Made by a program: the position numbers and the translations under genes
Shown here: one piece after another, positions 9,348 through 20,200 of the stretch
How positions within the stretch are numbered: position 1 is the first letter of the stretch
How the letters are laid out: every line of letters starts with the position of its first letter
NCBI GenBank assembly: GCA_015039365.1
Contig: WION01000010.1
Span: 558,001 to 622,000 of the forward strand
Direction of reading: 5' to 3'
From: Amanita rubescens
Taxonomy: Eukaryota > Basidiomycota > Agaricomycetes > Agaricales > Amanitaceae
Length of the DNA: 64,000 nt
Notes under the pieces: generated by a model
Told to the model about the DNA's origin: nothing
Database searches by the model: none
Seen by the model: the letters and a program-made list of their open reading frames with translations, nothing else

Positions 9348-11264
9348 TTATTTTGCCATAATCACAGAATATACGTACAATGGCTCTTTATCCAGCTTAA
9401 CATGGATGGAAGCATGGTTCACAACACCCTTGATACGGTGATATGCATTAAGGTTTTTGTGCATAGTAATTTGGAAGACGGATGCACTTCCTTGACTATA
9501 AACTGCGTAAGTGGAGTCGTTAAATACCTGGTAAGATGACGTACCGGCTGGTAATAGTACTATAGGCAAGGAAAAAGACCCATATTCTGTACCAGCGTTC
9601 ACCATATTTCTCAATGACCTTATCCTTATTACTGAGCCAGTTCTTATACCATCGATAGATCGTGGCGGAATAGTGAACGCCAAGTACGTCAACGTTTTTG
9701 ATTTCGAAACCAGCACCCTCGAGCTACGCCAGTCAATTCTATAATCCCTAAAAAGTAGACGAGCCTCTGACCTTGTTAATGACCCACCCAAGAGAGCAAG
9801 ATGCATCGGCACCGGGGAAGACATATTTGTTCATGAAAAGACCCCTATGATAACCGTTAAGATTTTTCGCGGTAAAACTGGAGCAGTGCTTGCCAAACGA
9901 GGTCCTCATATTGCCAGCTCGGACGGAATCCTGCCACTTGTAATACAAAGATACCGTCATCATCCAACATGTCATGTACTTGTCTCAAGAAAGCCGAGTA
10001 ACGACGGACACCGACGTGCTATTTATGGTTATCACTGGGCGGAAGTATTGGTGACATATTAAATGCGTACCTCTGCCATTTCCAGACTGACGATCTTTGT
10101 ATAAGCACCTTTACCGGCAGGTATGTCCCGATAGTCGCAACAAAGGATCCTTGCCGCATCAGAGACCTACTCGCTGATGAATCAAGCGGTACAGGCGAAA
10201 AGTCGTTGACTTACACCATTCTTTTGAATTCTATCCTCGCCAAACTTGGCTTGATTCTTGCCCAACGTTACACCCGTAACATCGCAGCCAAAGTTCTTCG
10301 CGGCATACGCAACAAGCGTTCCCCATCCACATCCTATGTCAAGTAGCCTATCGCTAAAGTGTTAATTACGAGAATACATGTGGCATTATTTCACATGCCT
10401 GTCGTTGGGTTTGAGATCTAGTTTGTTGCAGACAACCGCCAACTTGTTATCCTGTAACGTTTCCAACGATTCCTCGATATCCGGATTAAGTACGATGCCG
10501 GACGTATAAATCATACGAGGACCCAGGAACCTAGATGCCTCGGCGAATCAGACAAAAGTCCATTTAAACCGTCCCTTCACTGACCAAGAGTAAAAGTCAT
10601 CGCCACCTGCGCATCGTGAGGAAACGTCTTCCAAACAAAGGTGACTGACTTACGGTCATAGTGTCCACGAACCTGTTCTTCATCCTGACTCTGCGAGTGA
10701 ACAATGACCTCAGGTAAGAACTCGGTCAGGACATATTTGAAAAGCTCGGGCGTGAAGTTCATTTTGGCCCAATCCAAACGCGCTTCCATCACCTCCAACA
10801 CGTCGCCTACACTTTGTCATTCGCGATTCATGGATAAACGAACACGGTAGGGACCCACCATTAAAATCAATTTTACCATCAAAGTAAGCATCGTGGAAAA
10901 CCTGCATAGGGATCTTCTCTCTGCCGTTGTATTTACTTTTGAGCTCGACGTCCTTGATTGAAATGTATTCCTCGATGTTTTTTCCCGGCAGCTGAATTTT
11001 TTCGTTCTTCCTGGAACCATACAAGCTGTTGAGCGTCCAGTATGCGATGGTCGTCGGAACACCGGTAAGAATGACGAGGAATATATAGGTCTTGAACCCT
11101 CCGCGGCTTACAATTGGCAAGATTGATTTGAGGACATAAGGGACCCCAAGGACTAGCGCGGCAAGGTGGAGGTTGCTAAAAGAGCCATTCCCTTCAGCTA
11201 GACCAACCAAAGGAGCGTTCTTAATAGCAGGGAAAGTCGTGACCCGCACCGAGGTGGAAGACAT
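9348..11264 (-). CDS. MTS1: Sphingolipid C9-methyltransferase
   Basis: This SAM-dependent enzyme methylates C9 of the sphingoid base of fungal glucosylceramide. It is an ER-membrane member of the cyclopropane-fatty-acyl-phospholipid synthase family. The N-terminus carries hydrophobic membrane segments ('FPAIKNAPL' start, residues ~20-90). The SAM site 'LLDIGCGWGTL' and the family signatures 'SQDEEQVR', 'MAEHVGVR', 'WGLFMNKYVFPGADAS' and 'GVHYSAT' are all present. I read ten exons: 11264-10859, 10806-10654, 10606-10585, 10530-10399, 10347-10215, 10166-10071, 10018-9894, 9844-9772, 9723-9545 and 9495-9348. They sum to exactly 489 codons (488 aa, normal for the family). Exon 3 is a 22-nt microexon. 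Introns 10348-10398 and 9845-9893 use GC donors. The ATG at 11264 fits the family N-terminus better than the in-frame ATG at 11276. Confidence 0.93.
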
Positions 11265-11604
11265 GGGAATAAGCAAGTCGGTTCAATGTGCCACGACTTT
11301 TATTTCCGTTAACGCGTTTGTACTTGTTTGTTTGCCCAGAACCGCCGCCGACTCCGTGACCGCGTCCACCGACTACCCAAGCGACCCACAAACCTGGAAA
11401 GGTGAGCTTGCCAATCCTGTTAGAATGCCACAATCTCTTCTATGGAGAGATGGGATGTCTATGGATGCCAATTTGTCGATGCCCGGTGGCAGTACAGGAT
11501 GGATGCCTTGGGTGAAGTTTGGATGACGTACCACAGCGGTTTCTCAAAGTGAGCGTTGAGATGATACTGATTTTCCTCCTTTTTGTCCGGGAACTTGGGA
11601 TTAG
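11265..11604. promoter_or_regulatory. Divergent promoter region MTS1 / RPL24
   Basis: 340 bp lie between the two start codons. A plus-strand ORF crossing it (11173-11526) resembles no family and overlaps the MTS1 first exon, so I take it as chance. No TATA box stands out. Confidence 0.5.
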
Positions 11605-12216
11605 ATGGTACGTTCGTTATCTCTATACCATTCACGGATTCTCACAACGGGATTGCAGAAAGTCGAAATCGACTCCTTCTCCGGCTACCGGATTTATCCC
11701 AGCAAGGGGAAACTATTTGTTAGGGGCGATAGTAAAGTTCGTACACTTGGAACAAGTTTTGAAAACGAACCTTTAAACAACGTATCTAGGTTTTCCGTTT
11801 CGCGTCCTCGAAAAATGCCTCTCTCTTCCTGCAGCGCAAGAACCCCCGTAAAATCGCCTGGACTCAAGTCTATCGCCGCATGCACAAGAAGGGAATTACG
11901 GAAGAGGTTGCTAAGAAACGTTCGCGTCGAGCAGTCAAACACCAGCGTGGTATCGTTGGTCTTGACCTTCCATCCATTGCCGCAAAAAGGAACCAGACTG
12001 CTGCTGAAAGACAGAAACAACGATTGGCAGCAATTTCAAAGGCCAAGTCGGAGAAAAAGGAGAAGGAATCTAAGAAAGCCAAGGTATGTAATCACACCAC
12101 AGATCACACTTCAATTCATTTCCAATCCATTTTCACAGCCTGCAACACGGCCTGTAGTACCGAGCGGTCCCAAGGTATCAAAGCAGCAGATGAAGGGAGG
12201 AAAAGGTGGTCGATAG
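11605..12216 (+). CDS. RPL24: 60S ribosomal protein L24 (eL24)
   Basis: A component of the large cytosolic ribosomal subunit near the intersubunit face. The sequence runs 'MKVEIDSFSGYRIYPSKGK', then 'RKNPRKIAWTQVYRR', then 'KKRSRRAVKHQRGIVG', and ends in a basic tail. Exons are 11605-11607, 11659-11736, 11790-12083 and 12139-12216, giving 150 aa with an exact frame. The first coding exon is the ATG alone, followed at once by a GTACGT donor; the second amino acid comes from exon 2. The Cys-rich element of some eL24 N-termini is absent here. Confidence 0.95.
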   Translation: MVRSLSLYHSRILTTGLQKVEIDSFSGYRIYPSKGKLFVRGDSKVRTLGTSFENEPLNNVSRFSVSRPRKMPLSSCSARTPVKSPGLKSIAACTRRELRKRLLRNVRVEQSNTSVVSLVLTFHPLPQKGTRLLLKDRNNDWQQFQRPSRRKRRRNLRKPRYVITPQITLQFISNPFSQPATRPVVPSGPKVSKQQMKGGKGGR

Positions 12217-12406
12217 AAGCAAGGAACGGTATCAGATTTTTTGTATCGCCGCCCTACGATTATCACCTATGCATGACTATAGCACTCTTCCTTGTGCAAG
12301 ACTGATGGGGCATAGTCACGCCTAGTCAAAGAAATTAATACTATGATGCATAGATAGTACAACACGCAGGGTAAGAAATATAGAAAGTCATGAGGTGGAA
12401 AACCGA

Positions 12407-13064
12407 TTATTTTCCGTGGCCAGTCGCCTTTACGATAGAAACAACGATAATAACAATGATGACGGCGATGGCTACGCCAATAATGATACGCATCTGAACA
12501 TGGCTAATGAGCAAAAAACCAAAAGGGGAAGGTTAGACCACACCTTCATGTCTTTCCACCTGTCCCACATAGAATTTGTCATGCGTCAAAATCAAATAAG
12601 CGACCAACTCACCACATGTTCTATGACGAAAGAGAAGACAAGTAAGCAGACATTAGAGGAATAGAGAGAAAAGTAGGGTGTACCTTGCGAACCCTGTTTG
12701 CACCACGACGGAAGCCTTGGGCAGAGACTGCGAGGTTATCTGAAAAAATCGAGGGTTAGGGAGAGAAGCATGTTGACAACGCGTTTTAACGCCGGATGGG
12801 TAAGGGGGAAGTGGGAGTGGTGCTGACCTGTCTTGTCCTGAAGAGAATCGAGCGCTTCTCCTCTCTTTGCGACTTTTGTGATGTTTTCCCTCATAATGCC
12901 GACAGTATCATCAATTTGAGCCTGGATTGCGGCTGTCTTTGGGTTCGGCTGACTTGGACCGGCGCCATTTGAAGAGCCGGCGCGGGGAAGGTAAGGGTCG
13001 TAAGGTTCAGACCTGAAAAGTGGTAAGCGTCAGAGAAGAGGGAGACTACTTTAGGAACTGACAT
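12407..13064 (-). CDS. SNC1: Synaptobrevin/VAMP v-SNARE
   Basis: An R-SNARE for fusion of secretory and endocytic vesicles with the plasma membrane. The N-terminus '[10 protein letters not shown]' is followed by the SNARE helix (residues ~32-85; zero-layer Arg in '[15 protein letters not shown]') and a single C-terminal membrane anchor ('[19 protein letters not shown]'), i.e. tail-anchored. Exons are 13064-13063, 13012-12828, 12739-12684, 12620-12613, 12559-12544 and 12493-12407, summing to 118 codons (117 aa). Exon 1 contributes only AT of the start codon, and the G comes from exon 2 after a GTCAGT...CAG intron. Two microexons of 8 and 16 nt encode the juxtamembrane 'NMWWKDMK'. The gene starts 79 bp from the divergent kinase. 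Confidence 0.93.
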
Positions 13065-13143
13065 GGTGAGAGGAGAAGAGAGCGGGAGGCGTGACAGTGT
13101 GTGACCGCAGTTACGTTCCATAACAGGGCAGTGTTCCTCTCTG

Positions 13144-16100
13144 ATGTCCACTCCTGGACACAAACAGTCTTCTTCTCAGAATCTAAAAGCTCAGCTCACA
13201 AATGCTTATAATGAACTCGGAAAAGAACTCGCAGCTTCAACAATTCGCGTCATCGGTAATTACACCCTCGGCAAGGCCATTGGCGAAGGTACTTTTGCAC
13301 ATTGAACTCACGCTCACATCTTGCTCATTCTACCCAGGTGCATATGGCAAAGTTAGATTAGGAACACACCGCTTGACCTCTACACGAGTCGCCATCAAGC
13401 AGATCCCAAAATCCATGTCTGCCGCCCTAACACGTGAAATTCACCATCATCGACAACTCCATCACCCCCATGTCACACAAATGTACGAAGTTATTGCTAC
13501 AGAATCCTCCATCTGGATCGTAACAGAACTTTGCTGTGGTGGAGAGCTCTTCGACTACCTTGTTGAAAAGGGCCGATTGTCAGAACACGAAACAAAGATA
13601 ATCTTCGGTCAACTCTGTCTCGCTGTCGCTTATTTACACGACAAAGGCATAGTTCATCGCGATCTCAAGCTCGAGAACGTTCTCCTTGACGAACACTGCC
13701 GTGTTAAGCTGGGGGATTTCGGATTCACACGGGAATATGAGCGTGGTGCTTTTATGGAAACTTTTTGCGGCACCACGGGTTACGCCGCGCCGGAAATGCT
13801 GCAGAGGAAAAAATACATGGGCCCCGGTATGTTCTGAAATCATTCATTATGTATCCCATATCAATCATCCCGCAGAGGTCGATGTCTGGTCATTAGGGAT
13901 CATTCTATATTGTCTATTGACTGGCACTCTTCCTTTTGACGACGATGACGAGGAGGAGATGCGCGCAAAAGTAATTCAAGGCGAATATGAAGATCCAGAG
14001 TGGCTTTCGCTAGGTACAGACCAGCCGCTGACATCCGATTTGTCGACTGATTCAGGCAAGAATCGCGTGACCTTATTAGGAATATACTCGAGAAAGATGT
14101 CTCGAAAAGGTTTACCATACCTCAAATACTTGCTCATCCTTGGTTTTCCCAAACACTTCACTACGAGGCGAGATCCTCAGCACCTCCATCACAACCCAAT
14201 TCACCTACCAAAATGCCATGGCCGTCCCCCGGAGATGACACGAAGATGTCGTCCACCACTTCCGCTTCTTCTGCAGCCTCAGGGTCACCGATCATGCCCA
14301 CTACATCTACCCCGACAACACCAGATGACGTCCCAGACGACCCATTCAACGAAATCAATAGCAGGCCTTCTCAGGATGACTCTTTGCAAGCGGCTCATCG
14401 CAATTCTAGCCAATCCACGCTTCGGAAGACGTCGTCTGTGCATTCTGACCAAGAGTCGTTATATTCAAGGCTTTCCAAAGGAAGCCGGCAGCCGGAGACA
14501 GTACCAGAAGAGGAATCGGGCATGCTTAAGCCAGCGGGTTCTTCTCCGTCTTCCCGCAGGAATTCTACTGGCTCAAAGGTGCCGCCCGCATATCCGCTCC
14601 GCACACCAGCGCGCACGAAACGCCGCTCTGTCTCGTCAACTTTGTCGGATCAGTCTTCGCCAACAGGAGATAAAGCATCAACGCCTTTTCTCCCTCCCCG
14701 AGCGCAAGACATCAACTTTGCTTCTATGCTTAATACGCCTACACCCATTATATTCTCCACTTCTCTGGAGCGAGAGCTCCTAAGCACTCTCAGTGCTCTT
14801 GGCTTTGATACACCTCAGATAGTACACTCCGTTCTCACCGATGCGTGTGATGCTGCGGGAGCAGCGTGGTGGATACTTAAGAAGCGTGTAGAAAAACGCA
14901 TGCTCGAAGAAGGAGAGCAGAAGAGCTTTATGAATTCTCTTTTTGAGGCTCATATAAAGGAGGGTAAATCTCCAGAAGATGAGTCTATTGAAGGATATAC
15001 AAAGAAAATAGAAGAACGCGGGAGAAAAGATATCGGCGTTCAAGCGAATCTCCTCCCCTCGGGTAGCCAGCGTGCCACCCCTCAGCTGGCCTTCGTTCCG
15101 CCTACACCTACCCAAGCTAGACCTTCCACACCCCCTCGACCTACTACTCCATCGAAGACCCCCTTGCTTTCGCCTTCTCCCTCCACCATAACGGCTGAAA
15201 GTTCCACACGTTCGCATCCTGCAACACCCGCTACTGCCGTCAGAGATCGTGAGTCTAAAAACCGCAAACCACGTTCTGGCAGCGTCAGCATCATGCAGCG
15301 TGCAACGACCGCTCTAGAGGCAGCAGGCCTCGTTAGGAAGAAGTCAAACGAGGCTGTCAAAGACGACAAGGAGAGAGATCGGTCGAAAGACCTTGAAAGA
15401 AGGGCCCTAAGCGGTGAAGAGTCACGCAGTTCACATGGCAGCAGTTCCTCAAAGTTGACAAAATCGCCTCCTCTTAAGCCCCACAAGGCCCCTACTACGC
15501 CACCCCATGATAAGCAACAACCCATTTCCATTAGTTCGCCATGGGTCCTGACCGAATCAAAAAGCTCGTTGCCTGAACAGCGAGTAGATCCTCCCACTCC
15601 CGCCAATACCCCCGGTGAATTGATTCATTCGCTGTCAACCCCAAACGTAACAGAGGTGAACCAGTCTAGCAAAGGAAGGATTAATATGCGCAGCCGCCCG
15701 AATCTCCTTAACGCCTTCCGCCTTTGGTTTCACGAGGACAGGAAAGGCAAGAGGAAAGAGACAGCGCCATCAGGGCAAGGCATAAACGCATATAGCCGCC
15801 CAGCTACGACGCAGGCGTATAACACAGGCACGGGCAAACGACGTGGAAGTAATTCCAGTGGCAAAATTAGTGCTCGAATGGGACATCGAGCTCAGCGTCC
15901 ATCCTTCTCATCTCGACGATCGAGCAGCGTCAACTCCCGACGTTCGTCAGTTGCATCAAATCAGATGGTTATGTTGGATTCACCTCAACAGATTCCCACA
16001 AGACGTTCACTCGGGAGTCATACGCCCAATTCAGATAAGGGTGGTGGTGAACTATCTTCTAGACCGTCTTCAATCCACAGCTTCTCTATGCAACCGCAAC

Positions 16101-17041
16101 AGCGTCACCGCAAGTCTCCTTCAGCGAGTTCTGTGGGTTCGAATAACTTCAGAACAGCTTCACCTATGCAAAAATACCATCGAAGAGGAGGCTCAGGGTC
16201 GTCGACGCGCGTAGTGCGACAGGTGCAAACAACCCCACGAGCAATGCACATGCGAACTAGCTCAGCTACATCTTCCGTTCATTCCGCACCCTCATCTCGA
16301 CCCGCCTCTTTTTATGAGGCATCAGAAGGTGAAGGACCAAAGCAACTCGTATCATCGCCAGTCAAAACACGATCTCGACGAACCAGCGAGGACACAAGTA
16401 CATCATCCCGGCGATCGGGCACAAACAATAGCAGCGCCACCACTTTCATCGCGCAGAAGCGCCAGGCGCCTTTCTTAAGTCCTATCTCCCATTCATATAG
16501 TAATTCGTTGGCACGTTCTAGCTGGAAAAAATCATGGGGTCTTGAACCCCCTGGCTGGCGGACACGAACAGCTTATATTCCGGTACAAGTCCTCGCTGTC
16601 TCCCCCGCGAATGATTCCTCTATTCGTGATGTTTTTTCAGGCCGTCAGCCATTAAATCTGGGAGATGAAAGTGACTGGGTAGATGAGGATGATGAAATCC
16701 CCTCCTTTGCGGGAGGACTTGGTCAGCTCAGTACAACCTTACCCACTACGGGATCCTTCACCAATACGCAGCAGGCTGAGCCCACCTTCACTTTGTCCCC
16801 AGCCCCGCAGCCCCGCACTCAGCGAAGCAGCAACAAGCGGGCCAACCGCAACTCTGCACCACCTGCAATTAATCCCAACATGAGCTCAAGACAAAAACCT
16901 TCTTCCGGCCGTCACTCACCGTTACCGTCTGACAATAATACTACTGAAACACGAACATCAAGGCGGCAGCTTCCCGCTGCACGCCCCGGCCCCGCGTTCA
17001 AACACGCAATACAGGAAGAAGACGAAGGAGAAGAAGAGTGA
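13144..17041 (+). CDS. CAMK-type Ser/Thr protein kinase with long disordered tail
   Basis: The kinase domain spans about residues 27-290: glycine loop 'GEGAYGKVRLG', 'VAIKQIPK' with the ATP lysine, 'HRDLKLEN' catalytic loop, 'DFGF', and activation end 'GTTGYAAPEM'. Around residues 490-540 lies a helical, UBA-like segment ('LSALGFDTPQIVHSVL', then 'AWWILKKR'). The remaining ~700 residues are Ser/Pro/Arg-rich with many possible phosphosites and an acidic end. Exons are 13144-13288, 13338-13826, 13876-14013 and 14061-17041, giving exactly 1250 aa. The layout resembles fungal Kin4/Hsl1-like regulators of cell-cycle checkpoints, but I cannot assign an orthologue. A start at 13202 would lose the residues leading into the kinase domain, and the ATG at 13144 keeps the frame open. 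Confidence 0.85.
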
Positions 17042-17279
17042 CTCAAATATATTACATTCTTTTATAGCGACATGAAATGGAATTGTATGGTAGGATTTTC
17101 TCCAGGGTCGTGTTACTTTCATCTATACCCTTCTAAGTATCTGTAGTTTCGCTCGGAGGACTCTTTACCCATCCGGAATGGGATTGAACTTATTTTTTTA
17201 CAGATGTACTCTAGATAATGATGATGATTAGTGTACATAGTCATTGGTATCACGTTAATGAAGCTTTCAAGGGTATATA

Positions 17280-20200
17280 TCACCACGCCGAAAGCAATGT
17301 TTGTGCACATTCCTAAGAAACGGGCTAGATGAGCTGGCTGTAACATAACTAGGTTAGCCTTACCTTCAAGCGATTCAGGTTATACACGTAGGCAACATTG
17401 ACGATCGTCTTCAACCGCCGGCGACAATCTGCTCTCGTCATGGTAAACTGGTAACTCCCAGAGCAAATGCAGTGACGCGAGATATTGTCGGATTGTATTT
17501 GTTGGCACTTGGAACAACGTAGATCTTGTTGAGAGAACGTCAATTCTAGGCGGTGAACCATCTCAATAAGATTGAACTCGATGCTAGTCCTATCATATTC
17601 CCCTCCGCAATTGGAGCACAGCCATTTCGGATGGACATCGATATTGTTCGGCAACAGCTCAGAATCCCTACAGAAATCAAAATCCCTTAGTGCATCGCAG
17701 TGCCGACAAGGTATGTTCGAAAGCTTGAGAGGCTCGCAGGGATTCCGGAACGCCGCGTCATTGGAGAACTCTCGATTGCCGGTAAGTTCCAGAAGGGTAC
17801 GCTTCAAGATGCCAATTTCGATTTGGAAATCTTTCGCCAAAGCAAAGGCAGCGCAAATGAACTTGACATATTCCAACGGTGGGTTTGTGAAATGAAGATA
17901 TGAACCTGGAAGCGTTGGAAACTCCCACTCTACAGCCGCTTCGGCGTCCAGCATCGCCTGGTCGTAGCGTTCCAAGACACTACTCACGGTTTTGAGTAGT
18001 TTCCGGGTGAGTTTTCGAGCAATAAACTCGGTTATCAATTCGGCTTCTTCTGTCTTCTTGGAATCATGCTGAGTAGGTTCAAGAATGTTGTCCTGAAAAT
18101 TCCTCAGAGGCACCCGCACATTTGCATTAATCTTCTGTCGAATTTTGTATAGTTCCAACATGTAGTATTGAACCATAGAACTGAAGTCACTTTGAATAGG
18201 TTGCGGGAGGAATTGCTCGAGGTTCCACCTCATTTCGATTGACAGCTCTTCTGGAGGCTCGGTCGCCAGAGGATCTTCGCAAACTACGGCGGCCACGTTG
18301 GCGATGTCCATGAAAAGGAGAAAGTCATAAAACCGTTCTGTATGGAGATATATATGCTGGAAGAGCTCGTGGGCCGTCACGGCTGTCGTTATATATGTTG
18401 CATAAGCATGTGCTGTCCCTGGAGGCTTAGAAGTAGCCAGTAGGATGCGACTGAAGTCGGCATAGACGACTTCGGAACCAAGTCTTTTGAACTCTGCCAA
18501 CATTTGTATGAAAGTCTTCCGCATCAAGCCCATTATGAACCGATGCATACATGGGTCATACATGCAGGATGAGTTCGAGCTTATCCATCGCCAAAAATGT
18601 TCAATGGCAATTGTGGATGGACAATCGAAATTGCTTTGGATTTTATCCAGGAGCCAGGTTTTAACTATCGTCTTGAGGACAGAGAAGGTCTGAGAGGAGA
18701 TGTTTGATTTTCCAAGAGTCAGATCGCGTGGCGCTTCATTGTTTGCGTATTCGTTGATCGTTCGTGAAACAGAATCAAATATGGTCGCTCCACCGCTACC
18801 TTCAAGTTCATTGACGAAAACAGACTGCAAGACTGAATTGACCGCTAAGTTGCGAACCGATAATTCAAGGCACACATTAGCATACAGCCCAGGTGATGCG
18901 AAGTCCGTTTTCGGCAGTTCATCCACTGATCTCTCGTCGATTTCAGCGCCTCCAAGGTCAGGCTTGTTGCCTGGAGCCCACCACAAGATAATATCTTGTT
19001 CTGTGAGTCGCCGAGCGAATGTGATGTCAGACAAGGTGAGCGGCTGATCACCTTCAATGTAGCCGATTGGAACATTGTAGTATTCGGCCATTAGAAATAG
19101 GCGATCAATCCATGGGCCAAGGGACAGGTAACGACTAAGCATCTTGGAGGCAACATGGATTTGCCATGGGAAAATATCCAGGCTATGTGGTGCTCTGGCT
19201 TTCGACATCGAGAGAACAGGAAACTTGCTGAGTTTTGGAACCAATTTTTCGAAATGAGACAGATCCCTCGTAGACGAAATAACAACGATCATAGACTTGT
19301 CTTCCAATAATCCAAGTTCACGGGATATTGCTTTGAGAGCTGTCACTTCATTTGCATGATAAGCCGACGAAAATTCTCGGCTCGTAGGATATTCGATGGA
19401 GGCGCAAACACCATATGTCTTTTGCCGCTTCTGTAATAATTCCATATATAATTCACCAAGGCGGGCAATGGGCTGCCGACGGGTTGCAGGGTCCACCAAA
19501 TGTAATTTGACTGCTCCTGATGGAGCAAAGAGCGCAAAGACGTGCAAAGGAGCGTTGACAGAACATGCGTGGTAAAGGAAGATATATTTCCCGGTTTTAT
19601 TTCCGTTCATATATTTATGCTGGCTTGAGGCCGGTGGACTGCTTAATTGGCTCAAGTCGAAACCAAGGTTCTGTGCTCTGTTAAGCGTAAGACCCAGTTC
19701 ATTTGTTACGCAGGTCTTGCCTATCCTTAGAATGGCACGAACATCAAGCGGTAGCTGGATAACGCAAAGTTCAACTTTGGTCAACTCGTGCAGACATATA
19801 TATAAGGACTAACCTGAAGTTCATATACACCATCGACATTCGGGTCGTTCATCAAATCAATGAAGTGTTCCTGATTTTCCTGATAAAGAGTCTCGCTAAC
19901 TGAGATCTTATAGAGGTTCATGCATGGAGCGTCATGTGGCAGATGTTTTGTCACCCTTTCGGCAGAATACATCTCATCGCGGAATACGCCATCGGGATGC
20001 CGCTTGAAATTCAAGTAAAACTCCCTAGGAATACGAAGCGGGACAGACACAAGTGCTCCATCGACTGATAACCAAAGCAGGAAACGTCCGGGCAAGGAAC
20101 TACTGCGGATTTGTACGACATCCCATCGCCGATTTGCGGTCATCCGGACATTCCTAAACATGGCTGGAACAACAGTATTTGTGTCGCTCCCAAGGCGGCT

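Noticed and set aside
9003..9539. 178-codon plus-strand ORF
   Set aside because: It overlaps the last exons of MTS1 in antisense, and its protein resembles nothing.
11173..11526. 117-codon plus-strand ORF between MTS1 and RPL24
   Set aside because: It overlaps the start of MTS1 in antisense, has no family resemblance and lies in the shared promoter.
15082..15606. 174-codon minus-strand ORF
   Set aside because: Antisense shadow of the disordered kinase tail.
19755..19813. A 29-nt intron in POL2 ending at CACGAG
   Set aside because: It would insert '[10 protein letters not shown]' not seen in the family; the 59-nt intron gives '[11 protein letters not shown]' and an exact frame.
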